From the NCBI GenBank assembly GCA_022824365.1, contig JAJEAA010000028.1, positions 310,001 to 374,000 of the forward strand: a DNA stretch of 64,000 nt. Direction: 5' to 3'. The notes beneath the pieces were generated by a model. The model searched no databases. It saw nothing but the letters and a program-made list of their open reading frames with translations, and was not told the DNA's origin. Shown piece by piece: positions 16,801 through 24,720 of this stretch. Source of the DNA: Anaerolineae bacterium (GTDB lineage Bacteria; Chloroflexota; Anaerolineae; Aggregatilineales; Phototrophicaceae). The translations under genes were made by a program, and so were the position numbers. Within the stretch, counting starts at the first letter, position 1, and every line of letters begins with the position of its first letter.

Positions 16801-18563
16801 ACGCGGCCGACTATATCGAAATCAAGATCGGTCAAGGCGCTAAGCCGGGCGAAGGCGGGCACCTGCCCGGCTACAAAGTCACCGAGCAGATCGCGGCCGT
16901 CCGCAGCACGACGCCGGGCGTCGGCTTGATCTCGCCGAGCAACAATCACGATCTTTATTCGATTGAGGATCTGGCTCAGTTGATCGACGAGCTAAAGACA
17001 GCCAATCCTCATGCCAAAGTCTCAGTTAAATTGCCAGTTGTGCCGGGCATCGGCATCATCGCTGTTGGCGTCGCCAAGGCGGGCGCCGATATCATCACCA
17101 TCACCGGTTATACCGGCGGCACTGGCGCGGCGCGGGCGCATGCCTTGCGTCACGTGGGTTTGCCCGCCGAAATAGGGGTCTGGCTTGCGCATCGCCATTT
17201 GATAGAAAGTGGCTTGCGCGACGATGTGGAAATTTGGGTCGATGGCGGCATGAAGAGCGGCCGCGATGTCATCAAGATGGTATGTCTGGGCGCCAACCGC
17301 GTCGGCTTTGCTACGCTGGCAATGGTCGCCTTGGGCTGCACGATTTGCCGCGGCTGCCAGGATGGCACCTGCCATGTCGGCATCACGACGCATGTTAAGA
17401 CCAAAGAAGAGGCGGAGAAGCGCAATTTCAAGGCATTCCGGCCTTTCGAGGAGCGCGGATCACCACACAGCATCGTGCACATGTTTGACGCGCTTGCCGA
17501 TGACCTCCGCAAGTGGCTGGCGAAAATGGGCATCAGCAACCTTCAGGAAATTGTCGGCCGCGCTGATCTCCTGTTTCAGCGTTCGCATCACGACCGTATC
17601 GATCTGAGCTACCTGCTGAAACCGGTCCCGCGCGCGCAAAAGACTCCCGCGCAGCCGGGCGGCCGGCGCGTCACTCGTCCGCGCAATACCGTGAGTAAAC
17701 AGATCACCGATATCGTCTCAGAATATGTCGAGAGAGGCGAATACGAGTTGACCTACGATGATGAGCAGGTTATGGCGATGGATAGAGCCTTGGGCACGCA
17801 TCTGGCGGGCGCCATCAAGCGCAAAGCCGTTCCACAGACGAATCGTATCCGCGCTATCAACCTGAGCTTCAGCAATTCTGCTATCCCGGGCAACGGACTC
17901 GCCGCCTTCATTGATGATCCTGTCAACGTGCTGGTGGAAGGCGGCGCCCAAGACGGCGTTGGCAAATGCGCCGCTGGCAGCAAGGTTGCCATCCTCAAGG
18001 GCCTCAATCACAATGGGCGGCGGCTTGACGGCTCCGTGGGCAAGAGCTTCGCCTATGGCGCGCAAGGCGGTCTGTTCATGGTGCAAGGCGATGCCGACAC
18101 GCGCGCATGTATCAGAATGAGTGGCGCGGATGTCATCTTCGGCGGCCAAATCAGCGAACCGCTCAACGACAGCTTGGGCGGCTTGGGCGCGCGGGCGAAC
18201 CTCAAGGGCTACGCCTTCGAATACATGACCTCCGGTCGCGCGGTGGTTTTAGGCGATCCCGGTCCCTGGATGTGCGCCGGCATGACCGGCGGCGTCGTTT
18301 ACCAGCGCGTCCAGCCGGAGATGGGCTTGACGCTTGACGGCATCCGCAATCGTATCGCCTCCGGCTCCGTCGTCGAAATCCAGCCGCTGGACGAGGACGG
18401 GCAGGATGATGTGCACGAATTGCTGAACGCCTACATTCGCACTCTGGAAGAAAACCACCAGTCGGAAGCGGCGGAACCACTCTACGCCTTGCTGCGGCGG
18501 CCCGGCGATCACTTCGTCAAGATAGCCCCGCCAATGGCGCACAAAATCGTCAACGAAAGCTGA
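13860..18563 (+). CDS. gltB: Glutamate synthase, large (alpha) subunit type
   Basis: A 1567-residue glutamate synthase that makes glutamate from glutamine and 2-oxoglutarate. The class II glutaminase domain starts after a 26-residue propeptide-like segment; Cys27 (RDAC) is the expected N-terminal nucleophile after processing. A Gly/Gln/Pro-rich linker lies near residues 430-480. The central and FMN domains follow, with the conserved GQGAKPGEGGHLPG. Cys1160, Cys1166 and Cys1171 give the C-x5-C-x4-C pattern of the 3Fe-4S cluster, with an extra Cys1163. The C-terminal GXGXG helix domain is intact (GARANLKGYAFEYMTSGRAV). No gltD small subunit is nearby, so the electron donor may be ferredoxin or a distant GltD. 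A PucR-type regulator gene lies on each side. Confidence 0.93.
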   Translation: MTALPNPSYYDPFDDLHPIDREHRDACALICSVRKGGQATHGNVKRTIEALTRMGHRTGYINGEGDGVGVLTDIPRQLWTKWLAEAGLRSSLATDRSFWVAHVMIPAHDRARSHNVVDQICRQISEAGLHILVDRAGKVNRQILGPNAEKNEPVFWQIAGINGQVPAGDLDRTLFELQVQLERELEVHFPSFSSHSVVYKVQGTIEILRRYYPELRDPDYASAITMGHARYSTNTNPIFERAQPFNLIGHNGEFNTISRFRLESEMLDFPMIDSGSDSQDVDRTIYALCMRYGLDLVEAMELIFPPFEHDLIQNAPEIHAMYDEMRQSFGPFAQGPAAVVARLGNQTVFSVDALGLRPLWYGETEKEHFITSERGVYALDSMSISPKPMAPGEKIAMTVNTGQAIEVMDYPAIQQYVYSKYRDRKPYDSAAGGIWLADSTTGSPTTGNGYPMRNGGNGGQQAQAQPAPVAVLERVAEPVKTATKLPWSDSPVKVNAAVMSGFGWERYHVEIVSSLSQNGKEQIGSLGWDGPLAALSNTRANLADFFKETIAVVTNPSIDREREQAQFSSQTLIGCRPEIAAGRDDDATLIRLQIPLLLGTIPEFDDVETVREIAAKHGTMLLEDLVDIFDEKTAFLSMGCPMDTTVDLAVETLQKRAVDAVANGAQCIVLDDSHIATGEELYIDPLLVVAAIDKALRQSDTTPNLRRRAGIVVRSGALRDLHDLAICLSLGANAVLPYAMYAVGLGTAPRGSKRPLDEAHVKTALDNTLKAVHGGLQKITSTVGCHELRGYGHSFSSIGLSRNIANILGTPNYFGSTGRGLTWTSVYEDAQERAGEFRGETRARLKNPERFYPKMWKKAEAVAHGEMQFDDYTETLLGLEDKMPVSLRHILGLRECDAPIQAEEVDISIKGYDMPVLISAMSFGSQGELAYRSYAEAAHLLNIICMNGEGGEIHDILGRHPRNRGQQVASGRFGVNIAFLNAADYIEIKIGQGAKPGEGGHLPGYKVTEQIAAVRSTTPGVGLISPSNNHDLYSIEDLAQLIDELKTANPHAKVSVKLPVVPGIGIIAVGVAKAGADIITITGYTGGTGAARAHALRHVGLPAEIGVWLAHRHLIESGLRDDVEIWVDGGMKSGRDVIKMVCLGANRVGFATLAMVALGCTICRGCQDGTCHVGITTHVKTKEEAEKRNFKAFRPFEERGSPHSIVHMFDALADDLRKWLAKMGISNLQEIVGRADLLFQRSHHDRIDLSYLLKPVPRAQKTPAQPGGRRVTRPRNTVSKQITDIVSEYVERGEYELTYDDEQVMAMDRALGTHLAGAIKRKAVPQTNRIRAINLSFSNSAIPGNGLAAFIDDPVNVLVEGGAQDGVGKCAAGSKVAILKGLNHNGRRLDGSVGKSFAYGAQGGLFMVQGDADTRACIRMSGADVIFGGQISEPLNDSLGGLGARANLKGYAFEYMTSGRAVVLGDPGPWMCAGMTGGVVYQRVQPEMGLTLDGIRNRIASGSVVEIQPLDEDGQDDVHELLNAYIRTLEENHQSEAAEPLYALLRRPGDHFVKIAPPMAHKIVNES

Positions 18564-18585
18564 GCCTCGAAAGATCCACAAAACC

Positions 18586-18619
18586 AAAAGCTGCTGAGTT
18601 AGAGTTCAGCAGCTTTTTC
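18586..18619 (+). terminator. Rho-independent terminator after glutamate synthase
   Basis: A 12-bp stem (AAAAGCTGCTGA at 18586-18597 pairing with TCAGCAGCTTTT at 18606-18617) with an 8-nt loop runs into a T tract. Because the left arm starts with AAAA, it could also end transcripts of the convergent regulator gene from the other side. Confidence 0.9.
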
Positions 18620-18643
18620 TTATGCCAATACCGGGCATACCGT

Positions 18644-20299
18644 TTAGACCGGCGATGTCTCGCTCGGGAGCGTCGCCAGGACTCGCTGCGTCTTCAGCGC
18701 CAAATGCAGTATCAACCGGTTATCGGAATCATCTAGGTCCAGTTCGGTCAAATCGGAGATGCGCTCCAGCCGGTATACTAGCGTGTTGCGATGCACGTCA
18801 AGGTCTTGCGCCGCTTTCGCCAGGTTCCCATTGGCGGCGAAGAAACCGCTCAAGGTGCGAATCAGGTCGCTCTGTTTACGCTTGTCATGCGCCAGCAAGG
18901 GACCCAGCGCGTCCTGATGAAAATGCTGCAAGTGCTCCAGGTTGCGTTCTTTTAATGCCAGCAACAACTGATACAACTTAAGGTCGCCATAATACGTCGT
19001 CGAATCACAATCGCTCAACTCATCGGCTATGCCAACCGCGTCTTTCGCCTCGCGATAAGCATCGCGCAAACTGGATAGACCCGTCGCGGGGCGGCTTATA
19101 CCCGCCGCCACCACCATATCCGGACTGCGCTGGGCAAGCTGCGCCCGCACCGTTTCAATAGCAGATCGCGCCCGCCCCAAAGCGTTTCCATCTTCACTAT
19201 CTAGCGGATAGAGAGCCACAACTACATCGACATATTGCCCTACCGCGCCATTAATTCCGCGGCGTGAGATATCGTCGCGCACCAATGAGATCACCGATTC
19301 GAGGCGCATTGATTGCCGCGCCTGGGTAATGGCGCGATAAACCGCCACGATGTATTGCGATCCCGGTTCAAAGCCGGCTTGCTGCGCGCGTGTCCGCAAG
19401 AGATCATCATCCGCGGGTGTTCCGCTCAGCCACATCTGGATCCAGTCGCCCCGTGTCTGTTCGACGGCGGAGGCAATCGCGCGGTTCTTGGCCATTTCGA
19501 TCGCGCAGACATCGGCGCCATAGGTCAAGACCAGCCGGTCAAATTCGTTTAATCTGTCATCCCCGTCAATCAAGGACAAGTACCCGGCAACGCGCTTCTC
19601 CACTTTCAGGACGATCGTATAGCCGAGAGGGCTGGAACTGATTACCCCAAACGCCGAAGGGGCATAATTCTCAATCCAATCTCTAAAACTTTCGGCGCCG
19701 GCCAGGATTGCCGGGCTACGCCCATTCGAGGCGCGGCGGCCAACAAAAGGCATAATCTGCGTGATCAGAGTGCCCGTGTCATTGTGGATTGCCAGCGGCT
19801 TGCCGGTTGAGCGGGACATCACTTGCAAGAGGCTGTTGAGATCACGATTTTCCGCGGCCAGGCGCGCCAACTGTCGCTGAATCTCAATCGCGCGTTCTGT
19901 TAAGCGCGCCGTCTGATTGAGAATGAGCGCATTCACCGCGCGCTCAATCGAGGTCAAGCTCGCTTCCTCCGGCACAGACAGGAGAGCCACCCCGCATTCG
20001 TTCGCCGCGTCGACAGCCTCCTGGCTGGCTGGTCCAGTGCTCAATACAGCGCTTACCTTGAAACCCGCCAACTGGCGCAAGACGCTGGACAAAGTCAGCC
20101 GGCTGTCGAAACTGCGCAAGACATCCATAGATACAAGCGCCAATTCACCGCCATAGATATCGGGAAACACCGGTGGCTGCGCTCGAATGGTTACCGACCA
20201 GTTGACTTTCTTCTCGGGATCGCCAGCCACAATGCTCGCTCCCAAAGGCAAAGAGTAACGAAGCAAGGACTGTAAGGAGGCTACATTCTTATCTGACAT
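18644..20299 (-). CDS. PucR/CdaR-type transcriptional regulator (second paralogue)
   Basis: A 551-residue paralogue of the regulator at 11924-13582, with the same order of parts: N-terminal PucR-like domain (LRYSLPLGASIVAGDPEKKV), a GAF-like middle, a degenerate GGDEF-like CdaR domain (about residues 300-440), and a C-terminal HTH_30 domain (LSGFFAANGNLAKAAQDLDV, then HRNTLVYRLERISDLTELDL). Sequence between the two has diverged strongly outside the C-terminus. It converges on the glutamate synthase gene and shares the terminator between them. Being next to gltB suggests a role in nitrogen control; the effector is unknown. Confidence 0.85.
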   Translation of the reverse strand: MSDKNVASLQSLLRYSLPLGASIVAGDPEKKVNWSVTIRAQPPVFPDIYGGELALVSMDVLRSFDSRLTLSSVLRQLAGFKVSAVLSTGPASQEAVDAANECGVALLSVPEEASLTSIERAVNALILNQTARLTERAIEIQRQLARLAAENRDLNSLLQVMSRSTGKPLAIHNDTGTLITQIMPFVGRRASNGRSPAILAGAESFRDWIENYAPSAFGVISSSPLGYTIVLKVEKRVAGYLSLIDGDDRLNEFDRLVLTYGADVCAIEMAKNRAIASAVEQTRGDWIQMWLSGTPADDDLLRTRAQQAGFEPGSQYIVAVYRAITQARQSMRLESVISLVRDDISRRGINGAVGQYVDVVVALYPLDSEDGNALGRARSAIETVRAQLAQRSPDMVVAAGISRPATGLSSLRDAYREAKDAVGIADELSDCDSTTYYGDLKLYQLLLALKERNLEHLQHFHQDALGPLLAHDKRKQSDLIRTLSGFFAANGNLAKAAQDLDVHRNTLVYRLERISDLTELDLDDSDNRLILHLALKTQRVLATLPSETSPV

Positions 20300-20399
20300 A
20301 ACTAGATTTCACTCTGGCCTTCATTCAATTTTCAGGTTGAAAGAGCACATTTTCTGTGAAATAACCAAGGTGACTCACGGTTTTTGTATGATATCACCA

Positions 20400-20405
20400 A
20401 TTATA
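20400..20405 (-). promoter_or_regulatory. Possible -10 element for the second PucR-type gene
   Basis: A perfect TATAAT on the minus strand lies about 95 bp before the start at 20299. No good -35 hexamer is present; the expected position overlaps the T tract of the ileS terminator. This is a weak prediction. Confidence 0.25.
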
Positions 20406-20420
20406 GGGCAAACGCAATAT

Positions 20421-20458
20421 AAAAAAACAGGGCAAATTAAATCTGACAATCTGCCCTG
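20421..20458 (-). terminator. Rho-independent terminator after ileS
   Basis: On the minus strand CAGGGCA (20452-20458) pairs with TGCCCTG (20428-20434) across a 17-nt loop and is followed by seven T residues (20421-20427). It lies about 30 bp after the ileS stop codon. Confidence 0.88.
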
Positions 20459-20485
20459 CCAAAGTTCTTGGTCAACTTTTACAAG

Positions 20486-23400
20486 CTAGTTGACGCGTTT
20501 TACACCCACTCTTAGCGATTCGCCCTTCAGATCCAAGTCTTCGCTGACGAATTCCAATGTCAAATCACCGGGCTCAAGGCTGTCGGCCAGGGTTTCCTCG
20601 CTGATGTATCCGCTGAAGAGCTGCATCACTGCATCAACGGTGCTTGACGCATCAGAATAGACAATCTCTATGCGATCATCCAAGGCGAAATCGGCCTTTT
20701 TGCGCAGGTTCTGAATCCGACGAATCAATTCCCGCGCTAGCCCCTCTTCGACCAGGTCCGAAGTCAATTGCAGATTCAACGCGACAACATATCCGTTGTC
20801 TTCGACGGAGCCTTCCGGCGTCTCTACACTGACCTTGACCTCACATTCCTCGCTGAGAATCTCGAAGCTGGAGCCGTTTAACTCAAGGGTGATGTTGTCG
20901 CCAGCCAGCAGGCGCTCTGCAAGCGGACGCACAAAGTCTTGCTCGCCATCGCGCAATGCCGCTTGAATTGCCTTGAAGTCCTTGCCAAACTTCCTGCCCA
21001 GGAAACGCGGCAGCGGATTCAAGGTATAGATAGTCGTGCTTTCAAAGGCGCTCGCTTCGTCCGCCCCCATGACGCTGATGCTCTTGAGATTCAGTTCGCT
21101 CTTGATCAAATCCGCGTGCCGCTCAACGACGGCCGATTCGGAAATATCCCGCAAGGCGAATTGCGCGTCGGCCAGCGGCTGCCTTACTCCTATTTGCGCG
21201 GCATTCCGCGCCGACAACCCCAAGCTCACCAGCCGCCGCACCAGAGACATCTCCGCAATCAGCCCATCGTTCAGCATAGCCTCATCGACCTCGGGCCACT
21301 GCGAGAGGTGCACGCTTTCGGCCTGCGCGCGATCCTGATCAGCCACCAAATTGCGATACAGCGCTTCGCTAAGGAAGGGCATGGTTGGCGCCAAGAGTTT
21401 CGCCAGAGTCGTTAAGGTTTCGTATAGTGTCGCGTAGGCTGATAATTTGCTGTCGTCGATCTGACTCTTCCAGAAGCGATCGCGACTTAGTCTCACGTAC
21501 CAATTGCTGAGCCGCTCCACAAAGTCCTCGATTGGGCGGGTCGCGTTTACCGCGTCATAATCTTCGAAGGCGGCGGTCACGTCCTTGACAAGGGTGTTTA
21601 ATTCTGCGAGTAGCCACTGATCCAGCAACTCTCTGTCCGCCGGCGCCAGCAAGCCCGATGGCGGTGTCCAGTTGTCAATGTTGGCATAGGTTACAAAGAA
21701 GCTGTAGGTATTCCACAACGTGGACCAGAACTTCTTGATCACATCGCCAACCGCATTGAGCGAGAAACGCCGTGAATCCCCTGCCGGACCCGATGTATAC
21801 ATGTACCAACGGAAGGCATCGGCGCCATATTGCTCAAGGACCAGCCAGGGATCGATCGCGTTCCCCTTGCTCTTGGACATTTTCTGCCCCTGCTCATCAA
21901 GAATATGCCCGAGACAAATCACATTCTCAAAGGCGACCGTCTCAAAGAGCATAGCCGCGATCGCATGCAAACTGTAAAACCAGCCGCGCGTCTGATCCAC
22001 CGCCTCACAGATATAATCCGCCGGATGCTGTTCTTCCAGAATGTCGCTGTTGTGCCGGGGATACGCCCACTGCGCCACCTGCATCGCCCCGCTGTCGAAC
22101 CAGACATCTATGACCTCAGGCACACGGCGCATCGTGCCGCCCTCGCCGTTCGGGTTCTCAAATGTCACCTCATCGACATAAGGCCTATGCAAATCCAGCT
22201 CGCTTAGATCGCGCCCGGAGAGCTCGCTCAATTCCTCGACGCTGCCAACGCACAACATCTCGCCGGTCTTGTCATCCACCCAAACCGGCAGCGGCGTACC
22301 CCAATAACGCTCCCGACCTAGCGACCATTCCTTGAGGTCTTCCAGCCAATTGCCGAAGCGACCATCGCGAACATGTTCCGGCACCCATTTGATCGTCTTG
22401 TTGAGATCAATCATCTTCTGCTTGTATTTCAGCGTGTCGATGAACCAGGTCTCGCGCGCGAAATACATCAACGGCGAACCATCGCGCCAGTTGTGCGGGT
22501 AGGTGTGCTCGTAGGTTTCATGTCGATACATCAAACCCCGCTTGCTCAGATCGTCGATGATATGCCTGTCCGCATCCTTGAACCACATGCCGCGGAAGCT
22601 CGAAACCGCATCGACGAAGCAGCCTGTCTCGTCGACCGTGATCAGAACCGGCAAGTCGTGCTTTCGACCGGTGGCCAGGTCGTCAACGCCGTAGGCCGGC
22701 GCCGTATGCACGATCCCGGTGCCGTCGCTTACGCTGACGTAATCCGCAGCCACGACATAAGCGTAGTCCTGCTCCACGGGCAAAAAGGTATAGAGCGGCT
22801 TGTAACGCCAACCCACCAGTTCGCTGCCCTTCATGCGCGCAACCACCTTGTAAGCCTCCGGATCGGTTAATACCTTGTCTATTAAGGCTTCCGCCAGGAT
22901 GAGCTGCTCCACGTCTTCGCCCTCAGTCGAAGAACCCTCGACCTGGACATAACTCACATCCGCGCCTACCGCCAGCGCCGCATTAGCTGGCAGAGTCCAG
23001 GGCGTGGTCGTCCAAGCGAGAAAATAAACGCCCGGCTGCCCCTGCACCGGGAAGCGCACATAGATGCTGGGATCGACAATAGTCTTGTATCCCTGCGCCA
23101 CCTCGTGACTGCTTAGGGGCGTGCCGGAAGAGGGACTGTATGGCACGACCTTATAGCCGCGGTACAGCAATCCCTTGTTCCAAAACTGCTTGAGGATCCA
23201 CCATACGCTCTCTATATAATCATTTGAGAACGTGACATAGGCATCATCGAGGTTGACCCAGAACGCGGTGCGTTCCGTCAACTTTTCCCATTCATTGATA
23301 TGGCGGAAGACGTTGGCGCGGCACATCTCGTTGAACCGCGCGACGCCATATTCTTCGATCTGAGCCTTGCTCTCGAAGCCGAGTTCCTTCTGCACCTCTA

Positions 23401-23689
23401 TTTCGACCGGCAGACCATGAGTATCCCAGCCGCCGCGCCGCAAGCAGTAATGACCGCGCATCACCTTGTAACGCGGGAACATATCCTTAAAGGCGCGCGA
23501 CATGACGTGATGGCTGCCGGGTGTGCCATTGGCCGTCGGCGGTCCCTCGTAAAATACGAAGCGGGGCGCCTCTTCTCGGCCCTCGGTTGTGCGTTCAAAT
23601 ATACGGTTGAAGCGCCAAAAGTCTAGCTGCTGCTGTTCCAACCGATTGATAACTTCACTGTTGACCTTAGAGTCTACTTCTCGAAACAT
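20486..23689 (-). CDS. ileS: Isoleucine--tRNA ligase
   Basis: A 1067-residue class I aminoacyl-tRNA synthetase that charges tRNA-Ile. The ATP-site HIGH equivalent is GPPTANGTPGSHHV near residue 50 and the KMSKS loop is intact (GQKMSKSKGNAIDPW). The editing domain includes the TTPWTLPANAAL motif. The HIGH variant and the length above 1030 residues resemble the eukaryote-like type 2 IleRS rather than the 930-residue E. coli type, and no C-terminal zinc-binding cysteine cluster is seen. Type 2 enzymes are generally insensitive to mupirocin; that is family knowledge, not shown here. The ATG at 23689 follows GGAGAAG at 9 nt. A leader ORF with a strong SD overlaps the ileS start. Confidence 0.95.
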   Translation of the reverse strand: MFREVDSKVNSEVINRLEQQQLDFWRFNRIFERTTEGREEAPRFVFYEGPPTANGTPGSHHVMSRAFKDMFPRYKVMRGHYCLRRGGWDTHGLPVEIEVQKELGFESKAQIEEYGVARFNEMCRANVFRHINEWEKLTERTAFWVNLDDAYVTFSNDYIESVWWILKQFWNKGLLYRGYKVVPYSPSSGTPLSSHEVAQGYKTIVDPSIYVRFPVQGQPGVYFLAWTTTPWTLPANAALAVGADVSYVQVEGSSTEGEDVEQLILAEALIDKVLTDPEAYKVVARMKGSELVGWRYKPLYTFLPVEQDYAYVVAADYVSVSDGTGIVHTAPAYGVDDLATGRKHDLPVLITVDETGCFVDAVSSFRGMWFKDADRHIIDDLSKRGLMYRHETYEHTYPHNWRDGSPLMYFARETWFIDTLKYKQKMIDLNKTIKWVPEHVRDGRFGNWLEDLKEWSLGRERYWGTPLPVWVDDKTGEMLCVGSVEELSELSGRDLSELDLHRPYVDEVTFENPNGEGGTMRRVPEVIDVWFDSGAMQVAQWAYPRHNSDILEEQHPADYICEAVDQTRGWFYSLHAIAAMLFETVAFENVICLGHILDEQGQKMSKSKGNAIDPWLVLEQYGADAFRWYMYTSGPAGDSRRFSLNAVGDVIKKFWSTLWNTYSFFVTYANIDNWTPPSGLLAPADRELLDQWLLAELNTLVKDVTAAFEDYDAVNATRPIEDFVERLSNWYVRLSRDRFWKSQIDDSKLSAYATLYETLTTLAKLLAPTMPFLSEALYRNLVADQDRAQAESVHLSQWPEVDEAMLNDGLIAEMSLVRRLVSLGLSARNAAQIGVRQPLADAQFALRDISESAVVERHADLIKSELNLKSISVMGADEASAFESTTIYTLNPLPRFLGRKFGKDFKAIQAALRDGEQDFVRPLAERLLAGDNITLELNGSSFEILSEECEVKVSVETPEGSVEDNGYVVALNLQLTSDLVEEGLARELIRRIQNLRKKADFALDDRIEIVYSDASSTVDAVMQLFSGYISEETLADSLEPGDLTLEFVSEDLDLKGESLRVGVKRVN

Positions 23690-23811
23690 GGGTCAAAACT
23701 TCTCCACTGCCTTGATACGATTGCGCTATTATCGGATTCCGTCAGGTTCCTGTCTGATCGTATCAAAACAACAATGACCCGCGGCGTGTACACATGCGCA
23801 TGCGACACCAC
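23674..23811 (-). CDS. Putative ileS leader peptide (45 codons, GTG start)
   Basis: A short ORF lies in the leader of ileS and ends 16 nt inside it. Its GTG start (23811-23809) is preceded by GAGGAGGTG with ideal spacing of about 7 nt from the GGAGG core, a better ribosome site than that of ileS itself. Codons 12-17 read Val-Ile-Val-Val-Leu-Ile, a run of six branched-chain residues immediately followed by Arg, reminiscent of ilv leader peptides. The codons for Leu16-Ile17-Arg18 form the 5' arm of an inverted repeat (23712-23766). Translation is supported by the SD only; a regulatory role is inference. Confidence 0.4.
   Translation of the reverse strand: MVSHAHVYTPRVIVVLIRSDRNLTESDNSAIVSRQWRSFDPCFEK
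23712..23766 (-). promoter_or_regulatory. Inverted repeat in the ileS leader
   Basis: TTGATACGAT and its perfect complement ATCGTATCAA (10 bp each, at 23757-23766 and 23712-23721) are 35 nt apart, inside the leader ORF and about 10 nt before the ileS ribosome-binding site. A smaller TCAG/CTGA hairpin lies inside the loop. No T tract follows, so it is not a terminator. The T-box consensus was not found. Confidence 0.5.
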
Positions 23812-23901
23812 GTAAACACCTCCTCATTTGTAGCCCCGTCAAGGGCGCAAATCCGCCGGAATTATGACGTAATTCGCATTATAGCGAAAGGGTAAAATCA
23901 A

Positions 23902-24720
23902 CTATTGGCTGCGGTCAACAAGCAGATTGCCCAACTCAGAGACGACGCGACTTATCGACTCGCCATAAGGCGTCGACTCATATTTGTTCGCTTCTTCACG
24001 CCAGTGATCGATACCAGCGCGCGTCATTGCTTCGCCAGGCATTTCAGACTCACCCATCCCATACAGGTAGAATCGACTCAAGAGCGTCAGCGGCGGATCG
24101 TCTGGCTTGTCCGCAAGAACAGATTTAAGCTGATGTGTCGCTTCTTTGTAGTCGCCACTGTAAAAGTAGGCTTGGCCCAACTCAAAACGGACGATGTCGG
24201 GCGCGCCGGCAGCCAGCGCTTTCTGTATCATGTCCGCGGCGTTCGCGTAATCGCCCAAGACAAGGCTGAGCTTTCCCCGGCTGAAGAGCGCCAGATGATG
24301 GCGCGGCTTGATTTGCAAGGCGCGCCCAAGCGCAGCGCCGCTCTGCTCAAAAAGGCTGAGATGGCGGTAACAGTTGCCCAGCAGCACCAAGGCATCAACC
24401 GAAACTCGCGACGACTCCGGAATGCCTTCGAGCGTCGATCGCGCCGCCTGATAGTCTCCGGCGACAAAGTGGGACTGTGCTTGATGATAAGGTGAGATAT
24501 CGCGCCGGTTCGCCCAGATAAAGAGAATCTGCAAGGTTGCCAACAGACCAAAGGCGCCGATCCGCGCCGGCAATTGAATTTCTTGCGGACCGCCGAATCC
24601 CAGCGCGAGCAGAAAAATCAGCAATACAACTGCCAGCGCCAGCGCAAGTTTGACGGACGCGTCCCATTCGGGCAGGCGCCGCGCCAAATCCCGCAGGATA
24701 ATCATGCGCCGTTCTTTCAC
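23902..24720 (-). CDS. Membrane-anchored TPR protein (third of three in tandem)
   Basis: A 272-residue protein with two N-terminal membrane helices (about residues 22-44 and 52-72) joined by a short loop, then at least four tetratricopeptide-like repeats (SVDALVLLGNCYRHLSLFEQ; HLALFSRGKLSLVLGDYANA; VRFELGQAYFYSGDYKEATH). TPRs mediate protein-protein contacts; here they would face the cytoplasm or exterior depending on topology. The start overlaps the end of the preceding TPR gene by 4 bp (ATGA-type), so the three TPR genes form one translationally linked set. No enzymatic domain is visible and the partner is unknown. Confidence 0.75.
   Translation of the reverse strand: MKERRMIILRDLARRLPEWDASVKLALALAVVLLIFLLALGFGGPQEIQLPARIGAFGLLATLQILFIWANRRDISPYHQAQSHFVAGDYQAARSTLEGIPESSRVSVDALVLLGNCYRHLSLFEQSGAALGRALQIKPRHHLALFSRGKLSLVLGDYANAADMIQKALAAGAPDIVRFELGQAYFYSGDYKEATHQLKSVLADKPDDPPLTLLSRFYLYGMGESEMPGEAMTRAGIDHWREEANKYESTPYGESISRVVSELGNLLVDRSQ

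Noticed and set aside
23690-23901. T-box riboswitch upstream of ileS
   Set aside because: The conserved T-box sequence (TGGTACCGCG-like) and a terminator/antiterminator pair are absent; only an inverted repeat and a short ORF are seen.
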